Assembly (NCBI GenBank): GCA_963920575.1
Contig: OY986969.1
Span: forward strand, 15,671,288-15,735,287
Direction: 5' to 3'
Origin: Narthecium ossifragum
Taxonomy: Eukaryota; Streptophyta; Magnoliopsida; Dioscoreales; Nartheciaceae
DNA length: 64,000 bases
Under the pieces are notes generated by a model. The model ran no database searches. It was not told the DNA's origin and was given only the letters and a program-made list of their open reading frames with translations. A program made the translations under genes and the position numbers. Numbering within the stretch: position 1 is the first letter of the stretch; every line of letters starts with the position of its first letter. This document shows positions 31,549 to 42,596 of this stretch, in pieces.

Positions 31549-33848
31549 TGTGAGGACCCGTCCCTCCCCTCCTGTGGCTCGCTGTGGACCGCAAGGGCAA
31601 TTTGGTAAATTGCACCTTGTCGGCTAGTTCCACACTCGCGCTTGTACACACACTGACCTTGTTTGTGGTAATGTTTGCTTAGGATGGTTAGTGGGACCCG
31701 GGATCGAAAGATCCGGACTTAGGCTTGAATTCTCGCCTAAGTTTAGCTTTCAGCACACAAAGGATCGATCCTCTCTAGCTAAGAGATCGATCCTCTTGTG
31801 CCAGAAAGTCAAGTGAGATCGTCATGAGGTGATCGATCCTTCCTTGGGTAAGGATCGATCCTTCATAGGTCGGTTCGTTTGCCTATAAAGCAGACGAACC
31901 TTCTTCCTTCAAATCCTTTTGAAAACCCGGCGATTTGAGCTCGGATCTTGGGATTTTCGAAGGCGTTGAGGACGATCCAAGGCCTAGCTGCTTGGATCTA
32001 AGCTGCGTTTGCTCCGGTAGGGATCCTACCGACATCTCTCTTCGGGGTTTTGAGTTTTCCGGTTTGATCTGTGGTTTAATGCTTAGATCTTGTGATTAGC
32101 ATGTTGGTTTCTTGTGTTTTAACCGGTTTTGGACTCGTGGGACCCTGATCTATCAGATCCCAGAGTTTCGTGGTTTTTGGTTGTCTCTTCCGGCGGTATT
32201 CTTCGCCGGAAGGACGCCGCGGAACCCATCATGATCGATCTTCCCTTGAGGAAGGATTGATCTTCTGGGTTGGTCATGCTCTGCCCGATGAAGGATCGAT
32301 CACGAGCTTGGTGAGGATCGATCCTGGTTCTTGGGGAGCATGGCTGTCCTTCGTCGCGAAGAGGATCGATCCTCCTGTGAGGAAGGATCGATCACTCGTG
32401 GTGCGATCTGAAGGGTGCTCTCTGTCACGAAAATGATCGATCCTCCTGAGAGGAAGGATCGATCCTTTTGTCTCGACAGTGAGGCTTTACTCTCTATTGC
32501 TGAGAGGATCGATCCTACCCTAGGGGATGATCGATCCTTTGGTAGAAGAGAGGGTTTTGACTAGTTTTGCCCAAGGGGCTTTGTATGTTGGTTTACTTTA
32601 TTGTTTTATACCTTGTACATAACATTAAGCATGTTAGCCCTATATAGGGGCAGTGGTGAACCGGGGGAGTGATGACTCCCGGGATGTTTAGAATAAACGG
32701 GCGGGTGGCCCTACTGCTTTCCCTAGCCTCTCACGCCGGCGTTCGCCGAGGGCCACATTACTTGTTGCACATTGTGAACTGTTGTTTGCGGGGTTGTTTC
32801 CCGGTGCAGGTGTTGTGTGGACTGCTGGCGGTTGGTAGTGGTACCACTGCAGCAGTCCTTAGACCTTATTTATCTGTTCACCACCACAGGCCGGCAGGGT
32901 GCCGTGCCCAGACCTTGTATTTATATCATCACATCCTGCTGCATGCTTACATGTATCTTTTCTGCGCATGTTCATAGCATGCATTGTGTTGTGCATTAGT
33001 TGCATCTGTTAGGGCGTTGCCGATCCGGGGCTTCCGGGTAGCCCGGATCTATCTCTTAGGACCGTGCGGGTAGCTTGGTCCAGGACTCGATTTGTAGTAT
33101 TCAGTCTTTTCGATGATAGGGTTAGTTGGACATGAATACTGTTGTGCTTGATGTTTAGAGGTCGTGTCGGCCTTGAGCCAAGTCGTGGTGTAGCCGGTAC
33201 CCAATCCTTCTAGAACTCTTGGGTGGCAGGTGTGACTACCCAGCGGTGCTACCCGCCGACAGTGCCCAGGATCCTGTCGTGAGTTGGCAGTGCCGTTTCC
33301 TGTCTTACTGAGTGTGACCCAGTGTGTGACCAGTTCGCTGGAAGACCACGACTGGGGCTCTCAGGGGTATCCGGTGGGGTTATGGGACCCCTGTGATACA
33401 CCTAGGCTTTGCTTGGGGACGACACTGTTGTGTTCCCTTCCTTTGTGAGTGTCATAGTGTAGTGTCCCTGCTGAGCTTAGTGCTCACACCTACCCGGGCT
33501 GCGTTTTGCAGGTGCTGGCGCTAGCTCTTCTTCGGTTGCCCCTACCGGGCAGGTGTTCGGTGACGTGGCGGCGTCTGGCGGAGCTTGAGGAGCTGTGATC
33601 TGTCCGTGTACACCTTGGTTAGATAGTCTCCTACGGGAGCGATTTTGTATAACATTCCCTGTTTGAGGATTTGTACTATATTCCAGCTTTGTGTGTTGAG
33701 CTTTATAATTGTTGTTTATTACAGGATGATTATGCTTATTAGGGTAACCACTACGATTAGAGGGAAACCTCGCCAAATTTCCGCAGTAGGTTAAGTTCCG
33801 GTTCGCGTCGCCCGGCCCGGTTGGGCCTACGCGGGTCGGGGCGCGACA
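31549..33848 (+). repeat. 5' LTR of E2
   Basis: This 2300-bp LTR has ends TGTGAGGACC and GCGCGACA. TATA box at 31884-31890. It retains a hairpin unit at 31831-31860 that the 3' LTR has lost. Confidence 0.95.
31760..32540 (+). repeat. GATCGATC palindrome array in E2 5' LTR
   Basis: Clusters occur at 31760-31870 (U3) and 32230-32540 (transcribed leader). Units include ggatcgatcc, agatcgatcc and tgatcgatcc. A perfect inverted repeat, GATCGATCCTT / AAGGATCGATC with an 8-base loop, lies at 31831-31860. The array in the 3' LTR (39126-39880) is the same apart from loss of that hairpin. Confidence 0.92.
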
Positions 33849-33851
33849 ACT

Positions 33852-33863
33852 TGGTATCAGAGC
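33852..33863 (+). promoter_or_regulatory. Primer-binding site of E2
   Basis: TGGTATCAGAGC, three bases after the LTR end, is complementary to the initiator tRNA-Met 3' end. Confidence 0.95.
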
Positions 33864-34049
33864 ATAGGCTGTAGATCCCAGGGTGTTAGGATCATGTTTC
33901 GGTTGAGCTGAGCGTGGACTGGGATAGTTCTAGGTCTAGAACATCCTTGCATGCTCTCTTTGTGATGTGAATGTCTTCCGCTTTATTGAAATGCTGTTTG
34001 TTCGTCGTTCTGACGAGTGGCAACTCGTTTGTTGTTGGTGATCGTGCAG

Positions 34050-35366
34050 ATGTCGGGAGCTCGCGTCCGACCTCCGGTTGCCGGTCGAGGTGGGGCACGA
34101 CCTGGTCGACCCGCCCGACCAGACGGGACGGTTCCTGTCAGGGTGGTCCGAGCTAGACGCACTGTACCATCACCAGCGACGGTTTCGGTCGCGCAGGCGA
34201 AGGTCTTCCTCGCCGAGGAGGAGGCCCCCGTTCCTGTCGGCGGACAGGCCTCGGTGGCCATCTCAATGGCTTTCCAGCGGCTGAACCCTCCTAGGTTCAG
34301 TGGTAGGACTGGAGACCCGACTGCAGCGGACGAGTGGCTTGACGGAGTCACGTGCGTCCTAGAGGCTCTCTTCGTCGAGGATGACCGGGTTCGGGTCACC
34401 CTCGCAGAGTTCCAGCTTGACGGCAAGGCACGCGACTGGTGGCGCACTGTCCGGCACACCAGTGGCGGAGAGTTGCCGCTGTGGGAGGAGTTCAGGGCGA
34501 TGTTCCTAGATGTGCACTTTCCAGCTAGTGTGCGTGACGCCCTGACCCGCGAGTACCAGTCCCTTCTGCAGGGTACTCGCACAGTTCAACAGTACGCCTC
34601 CAGGTTTACCAAGCTTGTCCGTTTTGCGGGGGCAGTTGCAGCAGACCCCGTAGCCAGGGTGCGGCAGTTCGAGTGGGGACTCACGCCAGAGATCCGGCGG
34701 CAGACCAGCTCACACTGGTTCCAAGCGTACCCGGCGATCCTGAACTGCGCCTTGTCAGTGGAGGCGCAGTTGCGGGATGACAGGTACCGGGCAGTTCCAC
34801 CGGTACCTCCCACCAGCACACAGCAGCGACCCCAGGGCAGGGGTGGGTTCGGCAGGGGACAGCAGCGGCGTCCGCGGCCCTTTCAGCAGCCGCCGCGCGT
34901 GCAGCAGTACCAGCAGGCACTACCGAGTCCACCAGCCCCGTACTTACTGGCAGCCGGGCCATCTGGGCAGGCTTCGTCAGGGGGGAGCCAGGGTCAGTCG
35001 CCTGATGGCGCGTCAGGCCCGTGTTTTCTCTGCGGGCAGCTAGGGCACTTCCGTAGAGACTGTCCCCAGCGAGGAGCGCGAGGCGCAGTGTCGCAGGGCA
35101 GTAGAGGCGGAGGGTCCGGTGCTTGGCAGGGGAAAAGTGGCGGGCGCGGATCAGGGGCGGGACCGGGGCGTCCCAGGGGCGGAGGCGGCCGACGGGGGCA
35201 GGTGTTTGCCCTCCCAGTGCGTGAGCAGCGGGACACCGTGCAGTTGTACCAGCCGCCACCGCAGTACCAGCAGCCGTTGCAGTACCAGCAGCCGTTGCAG
35301 TTCCAGCAGCCGTTGCAGTACCAGCCGCCGTTGCAGTTCCAGCAGCCGTTGCAGTGTCAGCAGTAG
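34050..35366 (+). CDS. gag: E2 Gag (capsid and nucleocapsid)
   Basis: Structural protein that would assemble the virus-like particle and package element RNA in the cytoplasm. I start at ATG 34050 (MSGARVRPP) because E1 has an aligned ATG at 3530; an upstream ATG at 34017 extends the frame by 11 residues. The N-terminus is R/G/P-rich. The capsid domain spans roughly residues 75-250 (LNPPRFSG; FQLDGKARDWW; QYASRFTKLVRFAG). A zinc knuckle CFLCGQLGHFRRDC starts at residue 325 (35022-35063), followed by an R/G/S-rich stretch and a Q-rich tail. The frame ends at TAG 35364-35366; protease continues in the same frame after the stop. Apart from this stop the frame is undamaged over 438 residues. Confidence 0.93.
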   Translation: MSGARVRPPVAGRGGARPGRPARPDGTVPVRVVRARRTVPSPATVSVAQAKVFLAEEEAPVPVGGQASVAISMAFQRLNPPRFSGRTGDPTAADEWLDGVTCVLEALFVEDDRVRVTLAEFQLDGKARDWWRTVRHTSGGELPLWEEFRAMFLDVHFPASVRDALTREYQSLLQGTRTVQQYASRFTKLVRFAGAVAADPVARVRQFEWGLTPEIRRQTSSHWFQAYPAILNCALSVEAQLRDDRYRAVPPVPPTSTQQRPQGRGGFGRGQQRRPRPFQQPPRVQQYQQALPSPPAPYLLAAGPSGQASSGGSQGQSPDGASGPCFLCGQLGHFRRDCPQRGARGAVSQGSRGGGSGAWQGKSGGRGSGAGPGRPRGGGGRRGQVFALPVREQRDTVQLYQPPPQYQQPLQYQQPLQFQQPLQYQPPLQFQQPLQCQQ

Positions 35367-35400
35367 TTGCAGTACCACCAGCCTCAGCAGTACCAGCAGA
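35258..35400 (+). repeat. Gln-rich tandem coding repeat (QQPLQY/F)
   Basis: Six or so copies of an 18-bp unit (cagcagccgttgcagtac or ..ttc) encode QQPLQY/F, forming the linker between the nucleocapsid and the protease. E1 has fewer copies at 6453-6540. Copy number varies between E1 and E2. Confidence 0.85.
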
Positions 35401-36130
35401 CCGCAGCAGAGCCGTCCGTCCTCAGAGGTATCTTTCAGCTTTCTAGTTCTTTGGTAGATGTGCTGATAGACTCTGGGGAGTCTCATTCCTACATTGCTAG
35501 CATGTGCGTGGCATCGCTAGGATTAGAGACGAGTCGGCTAGAGGTGGCACAGTCTGTAGACTTACCGATCGGCGGGACGGTCAGGGTGGACCGGGTCTGC
35601 CGATCTTGTTCCTTGGAGGTTAGAGGCCTCCGGGTCTGTCTAGACCTGCGGGTGTTAGACATGACCGGCTTTGACGTGATCCTCGGTATGGACTGGTTGG
35701 CAGCATACTGGGCCGTCATCGACTGTGGTCGCCGGAGGGTGGTTGCTTGGACACCCGACGGGACACGGTTTGTGCTGTTGGGGGATCGGTTCTCCACCGA
35801 TTCCTTTGCTTGTGGTGTGGGAAGGCGTGGCAGCGAGCTTTCAGCCTTGTTGGCCAGCCTGTCCTTGTCCGGTTCTGATGGAGTGCAGCAGCAATGCAGT
35901 TTTCCGAGGATCGTGTGCGACTTTGCGGACGTGTTCCCCGAGGTGTTGCCAGGGCTTCCACCGTCCAGAGAGGTCGACTTCGAGATCGACCTAGTACCAG
36001 GTACCGCACTGATCTCTCTCCCGGCTTTCAGGATGGCACCAGCAGAGCAGAGCGAGCTGAGGACCCAGTTAGATGAGCTGACTAGCAGAGGCTTCATCCG
36101 TCCCAGCATGTCTCCCTGGGGGGGGCGCCA
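35367..36130 (+). CDS. pro: E2 protease and start of RT (frame broken downstream)
   Basis: Reads in the same frame as gag after the TAG. The Q-rich linker (YHQPQQYQQ) is followed by [19 protein letters not shown], the retropepsin active site. The expected DSGAS reads DSGES here while E1 has [25 protein letters not shown] is the conserved second protease motif. Then [20 protein letters not shown] and [16 protein letters not shown] give the N-terminal RT segment. The frame is lost in a G run at 36118-36125 (eight G; six in E1), after which an unrelated frame reads on to a stop at 36174-36176. The enzyme would cleave Gag-Pol; activity with Glu at that position is doubtful. Confidence 0.88.
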
Positions 36131-38842
36131 GTGTTGTTCGCAAAGAAGAAGGATGGTACCCTTCGACTTTGCATAGACTACAGGCGGCTCAACAGGGTGA
36201 CGGTGAAGAACAGGTATCCGATGTCGCGGATCGACGACCTGTTTGACCAGCTTCGAGGATCTTCAGTGTTCTCGAAGATCGACCTCCGCACTGGCTACCA
36301 CCAGTTGAGGGTTCGGGATTGCGACATCCCGAAGACGGCATTCCGGACTCGGTACGGCCTGTACGAGTTCGTGGTAATGCCGTTTGGGCTGACGAACGCA
36401 CCAGCAGCGTTCATGGATCTCATGCAGAGGATCTTCCGGCCTTTCCTAGATGAGTTCGTGGTGGTCTTCGTCGACGACATCCTTATCTACTCCCGGTCAG
36501 AGGCGGAGCACGAGCGGCACTTGGCGACAGTGTTGCAGCTACTTCGGAGGCATCGGCTTTTTGCCAAGGCCTCCAAGTGCGAGTTCTGGCTTGCACAGGT
36601 GGGATTCCTTGGACACATGGTGTCGGCAGCAGGGATCTCAGTTGACCCCGCCAAGGTCGAGGCCGTGGTACAGTGGCAGAGACCGAGGACAGTGTTCGAG
36701 GTCCGTAGTTTCCTGGGCTTGGCGGGCTACTACAGGCGGTTCGTACGGGACTTCTCCAGAGTCGCCGGACCGTTGACCAGACTGACACAGAAGGCCGTCC
36801 CGTTCGTGTGGGATGATGCTTGTGAGCAGGCTTTCGTGCAGCTGAGGACCAGGTTGACCAGTGCACCGGTGCTGATCGTCCCCGAGCGAGGCGTTGGTTA
36901 CAGTGTCTACTGCGACGCCAGCGGTGAGGGTTTGGGGTGTGTCCTTATGCAGGAGGGGCACGTAGTTTCCTATGGTTCTCGCCAGCTGAAGAACCATGAG
37001 AGGAACTATCCGACCCACGACTTGGAGCTAGCAGCAGTGGTCTTCGCCCTGAAGACCTGGCGGCACTACCTCTATGGCGAGAAGTTCTCAGTCTTCTCGG
37101 ACCATAAGAGTTTGAGGCACGTTTTCACCCAACGTGACCTCAACCTGAGGCAGCGACGCTGGATGGAGCTACTGGAGGACTACGACTTCGAGTTGCATTA
37201 CCATCCTGGTAAGGCAAACGTTGTCGCAGACGCGCTGAGCAGGCAGGTGAGAGACACCAGAGCAGCAGTTGCAGGGTTGTCAGCGCGGCAGTGGCAGGCA
37301 CTCGAGACAGCAGGCCAGTTGGGGCTAGAGTTCGAGGATCGGGGATCCAGCAGCTTCCTCTATGCAGTGCAGAGCATGCCAGCGTTACTGACCAGGGTGG
37401 TAGAGGCGCAGCGTAGCGACGCAGAGCTCGAGGAGTTACGCACCTCAGCGGGCACAGAGGGCACAGACGGAGACTGGGTAGTATCTCCAGACGGAGGGCT
37501 ACGGTTCCGAGGCAGAGTAGCGCTTCCAGCAGACCCAGTTCTTCGTGACGACGTCCTGCGAGAGTTCCATCACTCTCGCTTTGCAGTTCATCCCGGCGGC
37601 ACCAAGATGTACCAGGATCTTCGGCGACAGTTCTGGTGGCGCGGGATGAAGAGGGCAGTGACGGAGTTCGTATCGCGCTGCCTTACCTGTCAGAAGGTCA
37701 AGGCAGAGCACCAGCGAACTCCGGGGTTACTACAGCCGCTTCCACTAGCTGAGTGGAAGTGGGAGCACATCACGATGGACTTCGTGACCGGACTACCGAG
37801 GTCTCCTAGGGGGAATGACGCGATTTGGGTCATCGTTGATCGATTGACCAAATCAGCGCACTTCCTGCCTATGCGGGTGACAGACACGTCTGACAGGTTG
37901 GCCGGTTTGTACGTCAGAGAGGTAGTCAGACTACACGGAGTGCCAGTATCTATCGTGTCAGACCGAGACCCCAGGTTCACTAGCAGGATCTGGCGAGGCT
38001 TTCAGGAGGCTGTCGGCACACTCCTGACGTTTAGTACAGCGTTCCATCCGCAGACCGACGGCCAGTCAGAGCGGACAATCCAGATCTTGGAGGACATGCT
38101 GCGAGCATGTGTCCTCGACGCAGGAGGCAGCTGGGAGGAGCACGTTCCCTTGGTGGAGTTCGCCTACAACAACAGCTACCAGTCCAGTCTTGGAGTAGCA
38201 CCTTTCGAGGCGTTGTATGGTAGGCTGTGTCGTTCCCCAGTTTGCTGGACAGAGGTTGGAGAGGCTTCACTCACCGGTCCAGACATCGTCAGGAGGTCGT
38301 CAGAGAGGTTAGTACAGATCAGGCAGAGGCTTCTGACGGCTCAGAGTCGGCAGAAGAGCTATGCAGATCGGAGGCGACGACCGCTTGAGTTCGCAGTTGG
38401 CGACAGTGTGTTCCTGAGGGCAGCACCGTACAGAGGGTCTGTTAGGTTTGGCAGCGGGGGCAAGTTGGCTCCGAGGTTCGTCGGACCGTTCGAGATCCTA
38501 GAGAGGGTCGGCGAGGTAGCTTACCGCCTTGATCTTCCTCAGCACATGTCAGCTGTGCACCCGACTTTCCACGTGTCGATGCTGAGGAAGTATCATCCAG
38601 ACCCGTCTCATGTCGTCAGAGTGGATGACATTGAGCTTGAGGCAGACGCGACTTTTGTTGAGCAGCCAGTTTGCGTACTTGACCAGAGGGATCAGTTCTT
38701 GCGGGGCAAGACGATTCCCTTGGTCAAGGTACTGTGGAGGCACAGAGGCGTCGAGGAGATGACTTGGGAGCGCGAGACGCGCATGCGGCAGGAGTATCCG
38801 CATCTGTTTTCTTCTCAAGGTACCTTTTGTCCTGTCTGCTAG
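36131..38842 (+). CDS. pol: E2 RT-RNase H-integrase-chromodomain
   Basis: A 903-residue frame with no internal stop, the longest in the window; it is the continuation of the previous frame after the G-run shift, so the N-terminus given is only the first in-frame Met. [13 protein letters not shown] at 13 and the active site FVDDILIYS at 113. RNase H catalytic acids are at D262 (YCDAS), E299, D324 (SDHKS) and D367 (ADALS). Integrase has a zinc finger (H481, H488, C517, C520) and the DDE residues D550, D611 and E647. GPFEI at 786 is the GPY/F module. The chromodomain at about 842-893 ([18 protein letters not shown]) would bind modified histone and steer insertion. The order RT-RH-INT is Ty3/gypsy; the chromodomain defines chromoviruses. 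Confidence 0.95.
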   Translation: MLFAKKKDGTLRLCIDYRRLNRVTVKNRYPMSRIDDLFDQLRGSSVFSKIDLRTGYHQLRVRDCDIPKTAFRTRYGLYEFVVMPFGLTNAPAAFMDLMQRIFRPFLDEFVVVFVDDILIYSRSEAEHERHLATVLQLLRRHRLFAKASKCEFWLAQVGFLGHMVSAAGISVDPAKVEAVVQWQRPRTVFEVRSFLGLAGYYRRFVRDFSRVAGPLTRLTQKAVPFVWDDACEQAFVQLRTRLTSAPVLIVPERGVGYSVYCDASGEGLGCVLMQEGHVVSYGSRQLKNHERNYPTHDLELAAVVFALKTWRHYLYGEKFSVFSDHKSLRHVFTQRDLNLRQRRWMELLEDYDFELHYHPGKANVVADALSRQVRDTRAAVAGLSARQWQALETAGQLGLEFEDRGSSSFLYAVQSMPALLTRVVEAQRSDAELEELRTSAGTEGTDGDWVVSPDGGLRFRGRVALPADPVLRDDVLREFHHSRFAVHPGGTKMYQDLRRQFWWRGMKRAVTEFVSRCLTCQKVKAEHQRTPGLLQPLPLAEWKWEHITMDFVTGLPRSPRGNDAIWVIVDRLTKSAHFLPMRVTDTSDRLAGLYVREVVRLHGVPVSIVSDRDPRFTSRIWRGFQEAVGTLLTFSTAFHPQTDGQSERTIQILEDMLRACVLDAGGSWEEHVPLVEFAYNNSYQSSLGVAPFEALYGRLCRSPVCWTEVGEASLTGPDIVRRSSERLVQIRQRLLTAQSRQKSYADRRRRPLEFAVGDSVFLRAAPYRGSVRFGSGGKLAPRFVGPFEILERVGEVAYRLDLPQHMSAVHPTFHVSMLRKYHPDPSHVVRVDDIELEADATFVEQPVCVLDQRDQFLRGKTIPLVKVLWRHRGVEEMTWERETRMRQEYPHLFSSQGTFCPVC

Positions 38843-38914
38843 TGTAGCTTTCCTTTGTTCCGAGCCCTACCTTTATCGAATCTCGGGACGAGATTTCTTT
38901 TAAGGGTAATAGGA

Positions 38915-41186
38915 TGTGAGGACCCGTCCCTCCCCTCCTGTGGCTCGCTGTGGACCGCAAGGGCAATTTGGTAAATTGCACCTTGTCGGCTAGTTCCACA
39001 CTCGCGCTTGTACACACACTGACCTTGTTTGTGGTAATGTTTGCTTAGGATGGTTAGTGGGACCCGGGATCGAAAGATCCGGACTTAGGCTTGAATTCTC
39101 GCCTAAGTTTAGCTTTCAGCACACAAAGGATCGATCCTCTCTAGCTAAGAGATCGATCCTCTTGTGCCAGAAAGTCAAGTGAGATCGTCATGAGGTGCCT
39201 TCATAGGTCGGTTCGTTTGCCTATAAAGCAGACGAACCTTCTTCCTTCAAATCCTTTTGAAAACCCGGCGATTTGAGCTCGGATCTTGGGATTTTCGAAG
39301 GCGTTGAGGACGATCCAAGGCCTAGCTGCTTGGATCTAAGCTGCGTTTGCTCCGGTAGGGATCCTACCGACATCTCTCTTCGGGGTTTTGAGTTTTCCGA
39401 TTTGATATGTGGTTTAATGCTTAGATCTTGTGATTAGCATGTTGGTTTCTTGTGTTTTAACCGGTTTTGGACTCGTGGGATCCTGATCTATCAGATCCCA
39501 GAGTTTCGTGGTTTTTGGTTGTCTCTTCTGGCGGTATTCTTCGCCGGAAGGACGCCGCGGAACCCATCATGATCGATCTTCCCTTGAGGAAGGATCGATC
39601 TTCTGGGTTGGTCATGCTCCGCCCGATGAAGGATCGATCACGAGCTTGGTGAGGATCGATCCTGGTTCTTGGGGAGCATGGCTGTCCTTCGTCGCGAAGA
39701 GGATCGATCCTCCTGTGAGGAAGGATCGATCACTCGTAGTGCGATCTGAAGGGTGCTCTCTGTCGCGAAAATGATCGATCCTCCTGAGAGGAAGGATCGA
39801 TCCTTTTGTCTCGACAGTGAGGCTTTACTCTCTGTTGCTGAGAGGATCGATCCTACCCTAGGGGATGATCGATCCTTTGGTAGAAGAGAGGGTTTTGACT
39901 AGTTTTGCCCAAGGGGCTTTGTATGTTGGTTTTCTTTATTGTTTTATACCTTGTACATAACATTAAGCATGTTAGCCCTATATAGGGGCAGTGGTGAACC
40001 GGGGGAGTGATGACTCCCGGGATGTTTAGAATAAACGGGCGGGTGGCCCTACTGCTTTCCCTAGCCTCTCACGCCGGCGTTCGCCGAGGGCCACATTACT
40101 TGTTGCACATTGTGAACTGTTGTTTGCGGGGTTGTTTCCCGGTGCAGGTGTTGTGTGGACTGCTGGCGGTTGGTAGTGGTACCACTGCAGCAGTCCTTAG
40201 ACCTTATTTATCTGTTCATCACCCCGGGCCGGCAGGGTGCCGTGCCCAGACCTTGTATTTATATCATCACATCCTGCTGCATGCTTACATGTATCTTTTC
40301 TGCGCATGTTCATAGCATGCATTGTGTTGTGCATTAGTTGCATCTGTTAGGGCGTTGCCGATCCGGGGCTTCCGGGTAGCCCGGATCTATCTCTTAGGAC
40401 CGTGCGGGTAGCTTGGTCCAGGACTCGATTTGTAGTATTCAGTCTTTTCGATGATAGGGTTAGTTGGACATGAATATTGTTGTGCTTGATGTTTAGAGGT
40501 CGTGTCGGCCTTGAGCCAAGTCGTGGTGTAGCCGGTACCCAATCCTTCTAGAACTCTTGGGTGGCAGGTGTGACTACCCAGCGGTGCTACCCGCCGACAG
40601 TGCCCAGGATCCTGTCGTGAGTTGGCAGTGCCGTTTCCTGTCTTACTGAGTGTGACCCAGTGTGTGACCAGTTCGCTGGAAGACCACGACTGGGGCTCTC
40701 AGGGGTATCCGGTGGGGTTATGGGACCCCTGTGATACACCTAGGCTTTGCTTGGGGACGACACTGTTGTGTTCCCTTCCTTTGTGAGTATCGTAGTGTAG
40801 TGTCCCTGCTGAGCTTAGTGCTCACACCTACCCGGGCTGCGTTTTGCAGGTGCTGGCGCTAGCTCTTCTTCGGTTGCCCCTACCGGGCAGGTGTTCGGTG
40901 ACGTGGCGGCGTCTGGCGGAGCCTGAGGAGCTGTGATCTGTCCGTGTACACCTTGGTTAGATAGTCTCCTACGGGAGCGATTTTGTATAACATTCCCTGT
41001 TTGAGGATTTGTACTATATTCCAGCTTTGTGTGTTGAGCTTTATAATTGTTGTTTATTACAGGATGATTATGCTTATTAGGGTAACCACTACGATTAGAG
41101 GGAAACCTCGCCAAATTTCCGCAGTAGGTTAAGTTCCGGTTCGCGTCGCCCGGCCCGGTTGGGCCTACGCGGGTCGGGGCGCGACA
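38915..41186 (+). repeat. 3' LTR of E2
   Basis: 2272 bp with the same ends as the 5' LTR. It is preceded by a purine-rich stretch (aagggtaatagga). It lacks 28 bp after 39196, equivalent to 31832-31859 of the 5' LTR. The length difference between the LTRs is exactly these 28 bp. Confidence 0.95.
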
Positions 41187-42596
41187 TGACTAGACCCAAC
41201 CACAATCCCTGTCCTAAGACAGCCTGACATTCCTGGCATGTATGCATAATCAGATACATAATAATAAACAAATATAATGGTTCATAAGTTCTCATATATG
41301 CATACAATATAGGAAAAGCTTAGCATAACATTCCATAGCATGATTAAGCAAGTACAGGGCTCAACTAGCCCAACACATATAACATTATCATGGCATATAT
41401 AGCATCACATATGCACACACATACATCACCAGTCACACAGATCACATATCATCATAAGGAACCCAACATATAACAAACAATTATACAATTCATAGTAGGA
41501 GGTGACTCCTACCTCAAAAGAACAGCCGATGCGCTCCTTAAGTCCGGGGGTCCACGCCCTGCTCCAACCCCTCACGGCCGCTCACCCGATCGCCTAAAGC
41601 ACAAGAACACCGGAAGCGGTCAGGTAGAGCTAGGAAGACTGAAAATGACGAAGACGGGCGTCGAAAGGCTGCGCATAGGGTGCTGCCCAGCGCACCAAGC
41701 AGACGCCGTGCACAGCGCACAGCCTTCCTCCCCAAGGATCACCGGAGCTCACGCCGGAGCTCCGTTGGATCTCCAAACAGGGTGCTCAAGCACTAGGGAA
41801 AAACCACCAGAGGGGAAAAGGGAAGCTACACGCTGTCCCTAGCACAGGATTCCCAAGAAGGTTGCGCAACCACGACCAGGGAATCACCGGCCGGAAATCT
41901 CGCCGGAAACCATGGCCGGGAGGGAGGAAAACAGAGTTTTCCAACTTGGGAAACTCCGGGGACAGAGAGAGGACGGCGTCGGGGTTCACTGCCAGCCTCT
42001 TCCCAACGCTGCAGTCATCGGGAAGAGGAGCGGCGTCAACTCCGACGTCGTCTCTGGCGACCCATCGCCGGAGAAACCCACAAAAGACCCAAACTCGCCG
42101 GAAAAACCCACCAAAAAAACATGGAATTGAAGGAGAGAGAAGGTAAAAGCTCACCCAAGCCAAATAGGAGAAGAAATCCGGCGGGAGGCTCACCGGATCT
42201 ACACTTTTCCCGGCGATCTCCACTTCTCTTTCTCCCGGCTTCTTCCTCCCTTCTTCTCCAGCACCGATCTCTCTTCCTCGCTGCTGATCTCGCCCTCTTT
42301 AGCTCCGGCGCCGGCGATCTCCTCCTCCGCCCTCTCAATCTCTTCCTCCCCCTTCTCTCTAGATTTCTCTAGAACGTCTCTCTCTCTCTCTGGTCGATGG
42401 CGAGTGAGGATGAAGAGAGAGGAAAGATCGGGAGAGAATAAGAGAAGTGGTGGGGTTAGGTGGGAATTCTTGCAGAAAACACCCCGCAAGACTCCAACTT
42501 GCACAAAAACCCTCCGATTAACAGAAAACCCCAACAAAAATTACAATAAAACCCGAAAATTACACTAAGGCCCTTACACGCCCTTGCCACGTTGTC

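Larger units (their letters stand above)
31549..41186 (+). mobile_element. Ty3/gypsy chromovirus E2 (Tekay/Del type), nearly intact
   Basis: This 9638-bp element has LTRs at 31549-33848 and 38915-41186 and a perfect target duplication TGACT (31544-31548 and 41187-41191). It encodes gag, protease, RT-RNase H, integrase and chromodomain in the standard order. The two LTRs differ by one 28-bp deletion and about 15-20 substitutions by eye, so the insertion is recent. Defects are a TAG between gag and protease, two additional G bases before RT, and a protease motif IDSGES. It is the same family as E1, to which it supplies a reference. Confidence 0.96.
30615..42596 (-). repeat. LTR of element D (minus), split by E2
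   Basis: The LTR occupies 30615-31548 and 41192 to about 42596. On minus it ends GGCGTGACA before the primer site. A second copy is at 55799-56787. The left part contains two copies of a block at about 31140-31270 and 31290-31410 (atggtctggctag..gggtaagtcttacacgcac). The distal end near 42590 was not fixed exactly (candidate TGGCAAGGGCG on minus). Frames within it are GC-rich but unsupported. Confidence 0.75.
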
